From Pseudomonas sp. CBZ-4 (GTDB lineage Bacteria > Pseudomonadota > Gammaproteobacteria > Pseudomonadales > Pseudomonadaceae): a stretch of DNA of 64,000 nt. The notes below the pieces were generated by a model that was given only the letters and a program-made list of their open reading frames with translations, did no database searches and was not told the origin of the DNA. Location: contig NZ_ANNV01000150.1 in the NCBI RefSeq assembly GCF_000346755.1, forward strand, positions 122,168 to 186,167, in the 5' to 3' direction. Shown in pieces: positions 42,879 to 52,055 of the stretch. Each line of letters begins with the position of its first letter. The stretch's first letter is position 1. The position numbers and the translations under genes are program-made.

Positions 42879-43880
42879 ATGACTCTTCGTATCGCAATCA
42901 ATGGTTTTGGCCGTATCGGCCGCAATGTCCTGCGCGCACTGTATACCCAAGGCTACCGCCAGGATTTGCAGATCGTCGCCATCAACGATCTGGGCGACAG
43001 TTCGATCAACGCCCACCTGCTCAAATACGACACCGTACATGGCACTTTCGAAGCAGAGGTCGCCCACGATCAGGAAAGCCTGACCGTCAATGGTGACCGG
43101 ATTGCCGTCAGTGCCATTCGCAACCCGGCCGAGCTGCCGTGGGCTGCCCACAAGATCGACGTGGTGTTCGAATGCACCGGCCTGTTCACTGACCGTGACA
43201 AGGCGGCCGCCCATATTACCGCTGGTGCGCGCAAGGTGATCATTTCTGCACCGGCCAAGGGCGCGGACGCCACCGTGGTGTACGGCGTGAACCATGACAT
43301 TCTGCGCCAATCCCACCAGATCATCTCCAACGCCTCGTGCACCACCAACTGCCTGGCGCCGGTGGCCCAGGTGCTGCACCGCGAACTGGGCATCGAAAGC
43401 GGCCTGATGACCACCATCCACGCCTACACCAACGACCAGAACCTCACCGACGTCTACCACACCGACCCGTACCGCGCGCGCTCGGCCACCCAGAACATGA
43501 TCCCAAGCAAGACCGGCGCCGCCGAAGCAGTCGGCCTGGTGCTGCCGGAACTGGCGGGCAAGCTGACCGGCATGGCCGTGCGCGTGCCGGTGATCAACGT
43601 GTCGCTGGTGGACCTCACCGTCCAGTTGAAGAAAGAAGCCAGCGCCGAACAGGTCAACGCGCTGCTGAAGGAAGCCAGCCAGCACTCGAAAATCCTCGGC
43701 TACAACACCCTGCCGCTGGTCTCGAGTGACTTCAACCACAACCCGTTGTCGTCGATTTTCGATGCCAATCACACCAAGGTCAGCGGCAAATTGCTGAAGG
43801 TGCTCGCCTGGTATGACAACGAATGGGGCTTCTCCAACCGCATGCTGGATAACTGCCTGGCGCTGTGCAACGCCGAATAA
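42879..43880 (+). CDS. gap: Glyceraldehyde-3-phosphate dehydrogenase (type I)
   Basis: The 333-residue enzyme begins LRIAINGFGRIGRNVLRAL (NAD-binding Rossmann motif), has the active-site segment SNASCTTNCLAPV with the catalytic cysteine near residue 153, and ends with WYDNEWGFSNRMLDN. It oxidises glyceraldehyde-3-phosphate with NAD to 1,3-bisphosphoglycerate. In pseudomonads this gap-1 gene, divergent from edd, serves glycolytic use of glyceraldehyde-3-phosphate made by the Entner-Doudoroff pathway. The ribosome site is weak (AGGCAC). Confidence 0.96.
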   Translation: MTLRIAINGFGRIGRNVLRALYTQGYRQDLQIVAINDLGDSSINAHLLKYDTVHGTFEAEVAHDQESLTVNGDRIAVSAIRNPAELPWAAHKIDVVFECTGLFTDRDKAAAHITAGARKVIISAPAKGADATVVYGVNHDILRQSHQIISNASCTTNCLAPVAQVLHRELGIESGLMTTIHAYTNDQNLTDVYHTDPYRARSATQNMIPSKTGAAEAVGLVLPELAGKLTGMAVRVPVINVSLVDLTVQLKKEASAEQVNALLKEASQHSKILGYNTLPLVSSDFNHNPLSSIFDANHTKVSGKLLKVLAWYDNEWGFSNRMLDNCLALCNAE

Positions 43881-43902
43881 TCCCCAGTAGGGCCGGGCTT
43901 TT

Positions 43903-43991
43903 TGTGGGAGCGGGCTTGCCCGCGATAGTGGTGGATCAGACAGCACATCTGGCTCTGATAGGCCGCATTCGCGGGCAAGCCCGCTCCCACA
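43903..43991. repeat. REP doublet
   Basis: TGTGGGAGCGGGCTTGCCCG and GCGGGCAAGCCCGCTCCCAC form an inverted pair 22 bases after the gap-1 stop, separating it from the heme-uptake sigma factor gene. Confidence 0.92.
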
Positions 43992-44057
43992 GGGTTTTTG
44001 TGCAACCTGCTGGCTTTGGTGTCGGCCCACAAAAAGTGCCGCTTGCCATTTGCGCTG

Positions 44058-44074
44058 ATGATAAGCATTATCAT
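44058..44074. promoter_or_regulatory. Fur box upstream of the ECF sigma factor gene
   Basis: ATGATAA-GCA-TTATCAT is a perfect palindrome closely matching the Fur consensus GATAATGATAATCATTATC. It ends 26 bases before the sigma factor start, so iron-loaded Fur should repress the system. Confidence 0.9.
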
Positions 44075-44100
44075 TCACTGCAAATCGGTCTGGTATCACT

Positions 44101-44619
44101 GTGAGCCAATCTCGCTTCAACCACGTCTTTCTCACCCAACGGGTGATTCTGCTGCGCACCTTGCAGCGCATGGTGAATAACCACAGCACCGCAGAGGACC
44201 TGTTGCAGGAAACCTACCTGCGCGTCACCCGGGCCCTCAGTGAGCGGCCTATCGATCACCTCGAACCTTTCGTCTACCAAACGGCGCGCAATCTGGCGCT
44301 GGACCACCTGCGCTCCCGCAGGATCCAGGCCCGCACGTTGCAGGAAGATGTCCCGCTGGACATCCTGCAAAGCGTCGCCGCCCCCATCAGCACGCCCGAA
44401 GATGCCACCCAGGCCGAGCAATTGCTTGAGCACCTGAGCGTCAGCCTGGGCCAGTTTAGCGCCCGCCAGCAGCAGATTTTCATCCTCAGCCGCCTGCACG
44501 GTTGCAGCTACCAGGAGATTGCCGATCAGTTGGAAGTGTCTTTGAGCACCGTGCAAAAGGAACTCAAATTGATCATGGCCATCTGCGTAGGTGTGGCCGA
44601 AAGGCTGGATCGGCCTTAA
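44101..44619 (+). CDS. hxuI: ECF sigma factor of a heme-uptake signalling system (HxuI/FecI-like)
   Basis: The 172-residue protein is a FecI-type iron-starvation sigma factor. Region 2 includes NHSTAEDLLQETYLRVTRAL and region 4 includes LSRLHGCSYQEIADQLEVSL. It would direct RNA polymerase to the receptor promoter after heme is bound outside. The start is GTG 44101 with a poor ribosome site. The following genes are its anti-sigma factor and a heme receptor, and then heme oxygenase. This matches the HxuI-HxuR-HxuA system of P. aeruginosa (PA1300-PA1302, from memory); the name rests on that synteny and on the product types. Confidence 0.85.
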   Translation: MSQSRFNHVFLTQRVILLRTLQRMVNNHSTAEDLLQETYLRVTRALSERPIDHLEPFVYQTARNLALDHLRSRRIQARTLQEDVPLDILQSVAAPISTPEDATQAEQLLEHLSVSLGQFSARQQQIFILSRLHGCSYQEIADQLEVSLSTVQKELKLIMAICVGVAERLDRP

Positions 44620-44680
44620 GCTGCATCCGATTCAGCGGTAGGAAAGATCAATAAAACGTGGCGAAGACCCGAGGAACACC

Positions 44681-45649
44681 GTGACGGACCCGAATAAACG
44701 ACACCCCCATGAGCTGGCTCATGAGGTGTTGCAAGACACGGCTATGGACCAGGCCCTCGATTGGCTGATCGCCTTGCAATGCCCGTTGCCCGGGCAGCAG
44801 GCCGAATTCGAAGCCTGGCTGGCCAGCGACCCGGCCCACGTCCAGGCATTCGCCAAGGCCCAGGCGGCCTGGGGTGGCGCGCCGGTGCACAGCGCCGCCG
44901 TGGCCCTCGCCGCGCCGCGCAAGCCGAGCGCCTGGCGCCGGATCAAACCGCACTGGAAACCCTTGGCCACCGCCGCCGTGCTGCTGATCGGCCTGTTCAG
45001 CTTCAGCAACCTGCCGGTGCGCCTGCAAGCCGACCATCTCACCGTGGTCGGCGAACGCCAGCGCGTGCAATTGGACGACGGCGCCAAGGTGCTGCTGAAC
45101 ACCAACTCGGCGTTCTCCAGCCGCATCAAGGACCAGCAGCGCATCGCCCGCCTGTACCAGGGCGAAGCCTTTTTTGAAGTCGCTCCCAACCACGGCCTGC
45201 CCCTGGAGATCGACGCCGGCCCGGTGCGCGCCAGCGTGCGCGATACCGCCTTCGCCGTGCGCTACCTCAATGGCGAGGCGCAGGTGCAGGTGCAACGTGG
45301 CGACGTCGACCTGAGCAACACCTTCGACGACGCCCGCGTGCGCTTGAGCGCCGGGCAAAGTATCCGCATCGGCCCCAAGGGCTTCGGCCCGCCCGCCAAG
45401 CTGGACGCCAACAAGGACCTGGCCTGGGTCCAGGGCCGGCTGATCTTTGAAAACTGCCCGATGAGCGAAGTGCTCGCCGAGCTGCGCCGCTACTACCCCG
45501 GCTGGATCGTCAACAACAACGAGCAACTGGCCAGCGTCGCCGTCACCGGCAACTACCGCCTCGACCAGCCCCTGGACGTGGTGCGCTCACTGGCCCACAT
45601 CACCTCGGCCAAGCTGTCGGAATACCCGGCGTTGGTGATCTTGAACTAA
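44681..45649 (+). CDS. hxuR: FecR-family anti-sigma factor (HxuR-like)
   Basis: The 322-residue protein has an N-terminal cytoplasmic DUF4880 region (ALDWLIALQCPLPGQQAEFE, then AWLASDPAHVQAF), one membrane helix near residues 92-110 (PLATAAVLLIGLFSFS), and a periplasmic FecR domain with LDDGAKVLLNTNSAFS and YQGEAFFEVAPN. The C-terminus has STN-like features (GNYRLDQPLDVVRSLAHI). It holds the sigma factor inactive until the receptor signals ligand binding. GTG 44681 has GAGGA 5 bases before it. It sits 61 bases after the sigma factor gene. Confidence 0.88.
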   Translation: MTDPNKRHPHELAHEVLQDTAMDQALDWLIALQCPLPGQQAEFEAWLASDPAHVQAFAKAQAAWGGAPVHSAAVALAAPRKPSAWRRIKPHWKPLATAAVLLIGLFSFSNLPVRLQADHLTVVGERQRVQLDDGAKVLLNTNSAFSSRIKDQQRIARLYQGEAFFEVAPNHGLPLEIDAGPVRASVRDTAFAVRYLNGEAQVQVQRGDVDLSNTFDDARVRLSAGQSIRIGPKGFGPPAKLDANKDLAWVQGRLIFENCPMSEVLAELRRYYPGWIVNNNEQLASVAVTGNYRLDQPLDVVRSLAHITSAKLSEYPALVILN

Positions 45650-45665
45650 ATGAGAATTATTTTTA
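45648..45665. promoter_or_regulatory. Putative Fur box upstream of the heme receptor gene
   Basis: AAATGAGAATTATTTTTA overlaps the stop of the anti-sigma gene and resembles common Fur-box variants (AATGAGAAT-ATT core), though the right arm is degenerate. It suggests the receptor has its own iron-controlled promoter in the 115-base gap. Confidence 0.6.
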
Positions 45666-45764
45666 CTCGATAACCTCTGGCGGTACGTCTCGTCTTAGCC
45701 AATGCAACTGATTCCTATTTGTTTCAGTTCGCGACTATAAGATTCGTACCCCGGAGCGCTCTCG

Positions 45765-48335
45765 ATGTCCTCTCGTTTCAACCGCCGGTCTTCCTTGCCC
45801 GTGCTGTCCGTGCTGACCGCCGCCATCCTGCTGGCTGGCGCGCCGGCGATGGCCGCCACCGCTGCCGAACCTGCCCCGCGCAGCCACGGCAACTACACCT
45901 TCAGCATCGAGCAACAGCCGTTGGTGTCGGCGCTGAACGCCTTCACCAATGTCACTGGCTGGCAAGTCGGCCTGCCGGCAGAGCTGGGCCAGGGTGTGTC
46001 GTCCCCTGGCGTACGTGGCCCGCTGTCAGCGGAAAAAGCCCTGGACCAGTTGTTGGTGGGGACCAACCTGAGCTACCGCAAACTGGGCAACAACAACATC
46101 GTCCTGGAAAAGCGCGCCGCCGGTGGCACCCTCAACCTGCAACAAGTGACCATCAGCGCCACCCGCCATGAGCAGGACGTGACCAGCGTACCGAGCACCG
46201 TCAGCGTGCATGACCGCCAGGAGCTGGACCGCCTCAACGTCGGCAACAGCCGCGACCTGGTGCGCTACGAGCCCGGTGTCTCCGTGGGCGGCGCCGGCAC
46301 CCGTTCGGGCAATGCCGGTTTCAATATCCGCGGCATCGACGGCGACCGCATCCTCACCCAGGTCGATGGCGTCGAAGTGCCCGATCACTTCTCCAACGGC
46401 CCGTACGCGCAGACCCGCCGCAACTATGTCGACCCGGAGATCGTCAAGCGCGTCGAGATCCTGCGCGGTCCGGCCTCGGCCCTGTACGGCAGCAGCGCCA
46501 TCGGCGGCGCGGTGAGCTACTTCACCCTCGACCCCGACGACATCATCAAGCCCGGCCAGGACGTCGGCGCCCGCCTGAAGACCGGCTACAGCTCCGCCGA
46601 CGAGAGCTGGCTGACCTCCGGCACCGTCGCCGGCCGCGTGCAGGACTTCGACGGCTTGCTGCACCTGAGCCAGCGCAACGGCCACGAGACCGAATCCTAC
46701 GACGGCAACAACGTCACCGGCTTGAACCGCACCGCCGCCAACCCGGAAGACGCGCGCACCACCAACGTGCTGGCCAAGCTCGGCTGGAACTACGGCGATG
46801 ACAACCGCCTGGGCTTCACCTACGAGAAGTACAAGGACGACCGCGACACCAACCAGAAAAGCGCCGTGGGCGGCCCGTACAACACCGGTTTCAACAGCAA
46901 CCTGTACCGCGCTCGCACCGGCAACGACACCATCAGCCGCGAACGCTTCGGCCTGGAAAACAGCGTTGCCGTCGACACGCTGTTTGCCGACCGCATCAAG
47001 ACCAGCCTCAACTACCAGATCGCCAAGACCGACCAGACCACGGACGAACACTACGTGTCGGGCGCGCGCAATTTGCTGCGCCAGCGGCAGACGCTCTACG
47101 AGGAAAAACAATGGGTGTTTGACGCCCAGCTGGACAAGGCGTTTGCCATTGGCGACACCGACCACGTGGTGACCTACGGCACCACAATCAAGCAGGCGAA
47201 AGTCACCGGTTCACGCACCGGCAGCGCCACCTGCCTGACCGTCAGCACCTACTGCGCAACCGTCGGCGGCCCGAGCACCTTCCCGTCGGACAAGGTCGTC
47301 CCGGCCAGCGACTTCCCGGACCCGACCATCAACACCTACGCGCTGTTCGCCCAGGACCAGATCACCTGGGACAAATGGACCTTCCTGCCCAGCGTGCGGT
47401 ATGACTACACCCAGCTCAAGCCCAAGCTGACCGAGGATTTCCTCAACGCCACCGACCCGAATCGCATCTACGCCCACGACGACAGCGACAAGACCTGGCA
47501 CCGCGTGTCACCGAAATTCGGCCTGACCTACGCCCTGACCGACAACTACACCTGGTTCGGCCAATACGCCGAAGGCTTCCGCACGCCGTCGGCCAAGGCC
47601 CTGTACGGCCGTTTCGAAAATATCCAGCAAGGCTACGTGGTCGAACCCAACTCGGACCTCAAGCCAGAAAGCAGCAAGAGCTTTGAAACCGGCCTGCGCG
47701 GCAACTTCGAGGAAGGCAACTTCGACGTGGCGGTGTTCTATAACAAGTACCACGACTTCATCAACGAAGACGCGGCACTGCTGTCCCCCACCGGCACTGC
47801 GTTCAAGGCCAGCAACATCAAGCGCGCCACCATCAAGGGCGTGGAAGCCAAGGGTCGCCTGAACCTCGACAGCTTCGGCGCACCGCAGGGCCTGTACACC
47901 CAGGGCTCGGTGGCCTATGCCTACGGCCGCAACGAAGACACCGGCGAGCCGATCAACAGCGTCAACCCGCTCAAGGGCGTGTTTGGCCTGGGTTACGAGC
48001 AGCAAAACTATGGCGCACTGGTCAGCTGGACCCTGGTCAAGAAGCAGGATCGTGTCGACAAGAACACCTTCTTCTCGCCCGACGGCGACACCAGCAAAGC
48101 CCCGTTCAAGACCCCAGGCTTTGGCATCGTCGACCTGACCGGCTTCTACAAAGTCACCCACGACGTGACCATCAATGGCGGCCTGTACAACGTGACCGAC
48201 AAGAAATACTGGAACTGGGACGACGTGCGCAGCTTCGACAGCATTGGCGAAGCCGGTGTGACCGCGCCCGCCAATATCGACCGCCTGACCCAGCCCGGCC
48301 GCAACTTTGCGATCAACCTGATCTGGGATATCTGA
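45765..48335 (+). CDS. hxuA: TonB-dependent heme receptor with signalling domain (HxuA-like)
   Basis: The 856-residue protein has a signal peptide (PVLSVLTAAILLAGAPAMAA), an STN signalling domain at about residues 43-120 (FSIEQQPLVSALNAFTNVTG), a TonB-box-like VTISATR near residue 130, a plug domain (GFNIRGIDGDRILTQVDGVE, ILRGPASALYGSSAIGG) and a 22-strand-type barrel. The heme-receptor FRAP/NPNL region appears as FRTPSAK and EPNSDLKPE near residues 605-630. No histidine lies between those two motifs, unlike many heme receptors. The last residue is isoleucine, not the usual aromatic. With the sigma/anti-sigma pair upstream it should both import heme and report its presence. Confidence 0.9.
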   Translation: MSSRFNRRSSLPVLSVLTAAILLAGAPAMAATAAEPAPRSHGNYTFSIEQQPLVSALNAFTNVTGWQVGLPAELGQGVSSPGVRGPLSAEKALDQLLVGTNLSYRKLGNNNIVLEKRAAGGTLNLQQVTISATRHEQDVTSVPSTVSVHDRQELDRLNVGNSRDLVRYEPGVSVGGAGTRSGNAGFNIRGIDGDRILTQVDGVEVPDHFSNGPYAQTRRNYVDPEIVKRVEILRGPASALYGSSAIGGAVSYFTLDPDDIIKPGQDVGARLKTGYSSADESWLTSGTVAGRVQDFDGLLHLSQRNGHETESYDGNNVTGLNRTAANPEDARTTNVLAKLGWNYGDDNRLGFTYEKYKDDRDTNQKSAVGGPYNTGFNSNLYRARTGNDTISRERFGLENSVAVDTLFADRIKTSLNYQIAKTDQTTDEHYVSGARNLLRQRQTLYEEKQWVFDAQLDKAFAIGDTDHVVTYGTTIKQAKVTGSRTGSATCLTVSTYCATVGGPSTFPSDKVVPASDFPDPTINTYALFAQDQITWDKWTFLPSVRYDYTQLKPKLTEDFLNATDPNRIYAHDDSDKTWHRVSPKFGLTYALTDNYTWFGQYAEGFRTPSAKALYGRFENIQQGYVVEPNSDLKPESSKSFETGLRGNFEEGNFDVAVFYNKYHDFINEDAALLSPTGTAFKASNIKRATIKGVEAKGRLNLDSFGAPQGLYTQGSVAYAYGRNEDTGEPINSVNPLKGVFGLGYEQQNYGALVSWTLVKKQDRVDKNTFFSPDGDTSKAPFKTPGFGIVDLTGFYKVTHDVTINGGLYNVTDKKYWNWDDVRSFDSIGEAGVTAPANIDRLTQPGRNFAINLIWDI

Positions 48336-48344
48336 CAGCGCCTG

Positions 48345-48386
48345 CCTCACCCCGCCGATATTTCCGCGGCGGGGTGAGGTTTTTTT
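48345..48386 (+). terminator. Rho-independent terminator after the heme receptor gene
   Basis: The arms CCTCACCCCGCC (48345-48356) and GGCGGGGTGAGG (48368-48379) form a 12-bp stem followed by seven T. It lies 10 bases past the receptor stop, so hemO downstream is probably expressed from its own promoter or by partial read-through. Confidence 0.93.
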
Positions 48387-48472
48387 ACTGTGCCGCGTCT
48401 TCTTGTTCGTCTATTTGATAACGGCTCTCTTTAAGAGCAACAAGGCGCTCCCCCTTCTCAAGGACTTTTTTC

Positions 48473-49081
48473 ATGACCGCTACCTCTACCGCAGAACGCC
48501 CAAGCCTGCGCTCCCAGCGCCTGAACCAGATCACCAACGAGCCGCACACCAAGCTCGACGCCCTCGTCAAAGCCCACGCGCCGTTCGAAACCCAAGCCAA
48601 CTTTGCCCGCTTTGTGGTGGCGCAATACCTGTTCCAGTCGGAACTGGTGGCCCTGTACACCGATGCCGAACTGATCAAGATCGTCCCGGACCTGGCCGCA
48701 CGCTGCCGCGCCGACGCCGCCAAGCTGGACCTGGCCGACCTCGACACCGACGTGCCGGCGCCCGTTGCCGGTGCGGTGAACAGCCCGAGCAAGGCCGAAG
48801 CCCTGGGCTGGCTGTTCGTGTCCGAAGGTTCCAAGCTGGGCGCCGCGTTCCTGATCAAGCGCGCCGTGGGCCTGGGCCTGAGCGAAACCTTCGGTGCCCG
48901 TCACCTGGGCGAGCCGGCCGGTGGTCGTGCTGAAGGCTGGAAGAGCTTCACCCGCACCCTCGATGGCCTGGAGTTCAGCGCTGAAGAAGAAGCTGCTGTG
49001 GAAAAAGGTGCCGTGGATGCGTTTGTACGCTTCACCGTGCTGCTGGAACAGGCGTACGCTAGCGCCCCTGAACTGGCCTGA
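48473..49081 (+). CDS. hemO: Heme oxygenase (HemO/PigA-like)
   Basis: The 202-residue protein matches bacterial heme oxygenases. TNEPHTKLDALV places the proximal heme ligand at His25, and the distal-helix glycine region appears as GWLFVSEGSKLGAAFLIKRA near residue 102. It opens heme to biliverdin, CO and iron, which releases iron from heme imported by the receptor encoded just upstream. AAGGAC precedes the ATG. A strong terminator separates it from the receptor gene, so it may be controlled separately. Confidence 0.92.
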   Translation: MTATSTAERPSLRSQRLNQITNEPHTKLDALVKAHAPFETQANFARFVVAQYLFQSELVALYTDAELIKIVPDLAARCRADAAKLDLADLDTDVPAPVAGAVNSPSKAEALGWLFVSEGSKLGAAFLIKRAVGLGLSETFGARHLGEPAGGRAEGWKSFTRTLDGLEFSAEEEAAVEKGAVDAFVRFTVLLEQAYASAPELA

Positions 49082-49095
49082 CCTTTCGATAAAAA

Positions 49096-49200
49096 TGTGG
49101 GAGCAGGCTAGTGTGGGAGCTGGCTTGCCTGCGATTGCGGTGTGCCAGTGAATACATTCACCACTGATACACCGCAATCGCGGGCAAGCCCGCTCCCACA
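49096..49200. repeat. REP doublet with a duplicated left end
   Basis: The element begins TGTGGGAGCAGGCTAG and then restarts as TGTGGGAGCTGGCTTGCCTG, so a truncated REP end abuts a complete one. The right unit is CGGGC type (ATCGCGGGCAAGCCCGCTCCC). It lies after hemO. Confidence 0.9.
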
Positions 49201-49239
49201 TTCAGGTCTGATTTCATATTGAATTCCTGTGATACCCCC

Positions 49240-49641
49240 ATGACCGGCAAAACCCAATCCACCTCGAAAATCGCCCGGGTCCTCTTCGGCCTGCTGGCCT
49301 ACGTCAGCCTGGGCATTGGCTTGGTGGCGATTGTCATACCGGGTTTGCCCACCACCGAATTCATCCTGCTTGCCGCCTGGGCCGCCACCAAAAGCTCACC
49401 GCGTCTCAGCGCCTGGCTGGAAAACCACCGTTTGTTCGGGCCGATCCTGTTCAACTGGCGCAACGGCAAGATCATCGCCCGCCGGGCCAAGGTCAGCGCC
49501 ACCGTAAGCATGCTGCTCTGCGCCGGGCTGATGCTGGTGATGCTCGATCACGGCTGGCCGATCTACCTGGCAATTGCCGGAATGAGCCTGGGCAACCTGT
49601 GGATCTGGTCGCGCCCAGAGCGGCTCGCACGGCCCGCATAA
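49240..49641 (+). CDS. YbaN/DUF454 family small membrane protein
   Basis: The 133-residue protein has the DUF454 layout: a first helix (VLFGLLAYVSLGIGLVAI), the conserved IPGLPTTEFILLAAWAATKSS, then RLSAWLENHRLFGPILFNWR and two more helices near the C-terminus. The family is an inner-membrane protein of unknown function. ATG 49240 is preferred over a TTG at 49219 because the conserved region begins soon after. In several pseudomonads a DUF454 gene lies close to heme or iron genes, but I infer no role from that. Confidence 0.82.
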   Translation: MTGKTQSTSKIARVLFGLLAYVSLGIGLVAIVIPGLPTTEFILLAAWAATKSSPRLSAWLENHRLFGPILFNWRNGKIIARRAKVSATVSMLLCAGLMLVMLDHGWPIYLAIAGMSLGNLWIWSRPERLARPA

Positions 49642-49777
49642 CGCTGCGTGTAGGACACTTCCTACCACTCATCGCCTCCCTCTCATGAAACGCCCCTCTG
49701 CGCCGATGCCCAAGACATAGCGCCGAATGGACTTGGCCGTGCTTCGCATACCAATAAGTCCATTCGCGAGTGAACCT

Positions 49778-51916
49778 ATGTTCGACACCCTCTCCATCCG
49801 CCTGAAAATCGTCCTGTTGTCCGGCCTTTGCCTGTTGGGCGTGATTGCCCTGGTCGTCGGCGTCAACCTGTACGAAGCCGATCAGAACAACCATCTGGTC
49901 CGCGACTCAAGCTCGCGAATGCTCACCGACAGCGTGCAGGACTTGTTGCAGGCCAAGGCCGCCGAACAAGCGGTGCAACTGCAGAAAACCTTTGGCGAAA
50001 ACCTGCTGGTGGTGACCGCCCTCGCCGACCAGGTCAAAGACCTGCGCGCCCTCGCCAGCCAACGCTCGCTGGAGCCCGGCGCCCTGCGCGAAGCCCTCAA
50101 CCAGAGCGTCAAGACCGCCTTTGAGCGCAACCGCAAGGCCCTGGGCATCTGGCTGTCGTTCGAGCCCAACGGACTGGATGGCAAGGACAGCGAGTTCATC
50201 GACGACAAGGCCCGCGTCTCCAACGAGAAAGGGCGCTTCTCCACCTACTGGAGCCGCGCCGGCGGCGCAGGCTTGAACACCATCATGGTCGAGGACGACC
50301 TGACCAAGACCAGCCTCAACCTCAGCGGTACGCCCTACAACATCTGGTACACCTGCCCACGGGACACCCGCAGTGTTTGCCTGCTGGACCCGTACGCCGA
50401 TGAAGTGGCGGGCAAGTCGATGCTGATGACCACCATCTCCCTGCCGTTGATCGTCGACGGCAACGTCATCGGCGTGGTCGGTATCGACATCGCCCTCGAC
50501 ACCCTGCAAGCCACCACGGACGTTGCGCAAAAAGAATTGTTCGACGGCGCCGCCCACCTGGAAATCCTTTCCAGCACCGGCCTGATTGCGGCCTACAGTG
50601 GCGAGCCGGGCCGGGTCGGCAAAAACCTGGTCGACATCCTCGGCGCCGAAGGCAAGGAGATCGTGCAACTGTTGGCCAACGGCACGCACACGATCCGCGA
50701 ACAGGACGACACCATCCGAGCCGTGTACCCGGTCAAGCCGATCGCCGACGCCAAATCCTGGGGCGTGCTGATCAAGCTGCCCAAACAGGTGATGCTGGCT
50801 GACACGGAAAAATTGCAAAACCTGCTCGACAAAGCCCAGGACGCTGGCACCTTCAAGGCCCTGCTGGTCGGCGCCGCCGCTGGCCTGCTGGGCTTGCTGC
50901 TGATCTGGCTGACCGCCACTGGCGTGACGCGCCCGATCAACAACGTGGCCGCCATGCTCAAAGGCATCGCCAGCGGCGACGGCGACCTCACCCAACGCCT
51001 GGCCTATAGCAAAAAAGACGAACTGGGCGAATTGGCCAACGGCTTCAACGCCTTCCTCGACAAGCTGCAACCGACCATCGCGCAGATCAAGCAAAGCATC
51101 ACCGAAGCGCGCGGCACCGCCGACCAGTCCTCGGCCATCGCACGCCAGACCAGCGAAGGCATGCAGGTGCAGTTCCGCGAAATCGACCAGGTGGCCACCG
51201 CCTCCAATGAGATGAGCGCCACTGCCCATGACGTCGCCAACAGCGCGTCCAACGCCGCCAGCGCGGCACGGGGTGCCGATCAGTCGGCGCGTGAAGGCCT
51301 GTCGATCATCGAGCAAAGCACCCGCGACATCACCACCCTCGCCGAAGAAGTCAGCAAGGCCGTGGGCGAAGTCGAGGCGCTGGCGGTCAACAGCGAGCAG
51401 ATTGGCTCGGTGCTGGAAGTGATCCGCAGCATTGCCGAGCAGACCAACCTGCTGGCGCTCAATGCCGCCATCGAAGCGGCCCGCGCCGGCGAAAGCGGTC
51501 GGGGGTTTGCGGTAGTGGCCGACGAAGTGCGCAACCTGGCCAAGCGCACCCAGGATTCGGTGGAGGAAATCCGCGTGGTGATCGAACGCATCCAGAGCGG
51601 CACCCGCGGCGTAGTGGCGACCATGCATTCGAGCCAGAGCCAGGCCCAGAACAATGCCGGGCAGATCCATCAGGCGGTGCAGGCCCTGGGCAAGATCAGC
51701 GATGCGGTAACGGTGATCAGCGACATGAACCTGCAAATCGCCAGCGCCGCCGAACAGCAGAGCGCCGTGGCCGAAGAGGTCAACCGCAACGTCTCGGCGA
51801 TCCGCACCGTGACCGAGACGCTGACCGGCCAGGCCACCGAGTCGGCGGCCATCAGCAGCCAGCTGAATGCATTGGCCAACCAGCAGATGACGTTGATGGA
51901 TCAGTTCAGGGTGTAA
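49778..51916 (+). CDS. Methyl-accepting chemotaxis protein with double-Cache sensor
   Basis: The 712-residue protein has an N-terminal membrane helix (RLKIVLLSGLCLLGVIALVV), a periplasmic sensor of roughly 330 residues with a dCache_1 layout (SLPLIVDGNVIGVVGIDIAL at the end of the first Cache fold), a second helix near residue 370 (LLVGAAAGLLGLLLIWLT), a HAMP domain (VTRPINNVAAMLKGIASGDG), and a cytoplasmic signalling domain with the hairpin tip IAEQTNLLALNAAIEAARAG. The ligand cannot be read; the sensor has a WYTCPRD segment in the ligand-binding half. It is monocistronic. ATG 49778 was chosen because the membrane helix starts directly after it. Confidence 0.92.
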   Translation: MFDTLSIRLKIVLLSGLCLLGVIALVVGVNLYEADQNNHLVRDSSSRMLTDSVQDLLQAKAAEQAVQLQKTFGENLLVVTALADQVKDLRALASQRSLEPGALREALNQSVKTAFERNRKALGIWLSFEPNGLDGKDSEFIDDKARVSNEKGRFSTYWSRAGGAGLNTIMVEDDLTKTSLNLSGTPYNIWYTCPRDTRSVCLLDPYADEVAGKSMLMTTISLPLIVDGNVIGVVGIDIALDTLQATTDVAQKELFDGAAHLEILSSTGLIAAYSGEPGRVGKNLVDILGAEGKEIVQLLANGTHTIREQDDTIRAVYPVKPIADAKSWGVLIKLPKQVMLADTEKLQNLLDKAQDAGTFKALLVGAAAGLLGLLLIWLTATGVTRPINNVAAMLKGIASGDGDLTQRLAYSKKDELGELANGFNAFLDKLQPTIAQIKQSITEARGTADQSSAIARQTSEGMQVQFREIDQVATASNEMSATAHDVANSASNAASAARGADQSAREGLSIIEQSTRDITTLAEEVSKAVGEVEALAVNSEQIGSVLEVIRSIAEQTNLLALNAAIEAARAGESGRGFAVVADEVRNLAKRTQDSVEEIRVVIERIQSGTRGVVATMHSSQSQAQNNAGQIHQAVQALGKISDAVTVISDMNLQIASAAEQQSAVAEEVNRNVSAIRTVTETLTGQATESAAISSQLNALANQQMTLMDQFRV

Positions 51917-51947
51917 ATCCCAATCCCGAGAACAATGGAGCCTCCCC

Positions 51948-52035
51948 TGTGGGAGCGGGCTTGCCCGCGATAGCGGTACATCAGCAACACATCATTGACT
52001 GATACACAGCTATCGCAGGCAAGCCAGCTCCCACA
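51948..52035. repeat. REP doublet (mixed subtypes)
   Basis: TGTGGGAGCGGGCTTGCCCG on the left faces GCAGGCAAGCCAGCTCCCAC on the right, between the convergent chemoreceptor and nitroreductase genes. Confidence 0.92.
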
Positions 52036-52055
52036 TAAAGCAGATCTGCGCTGCC

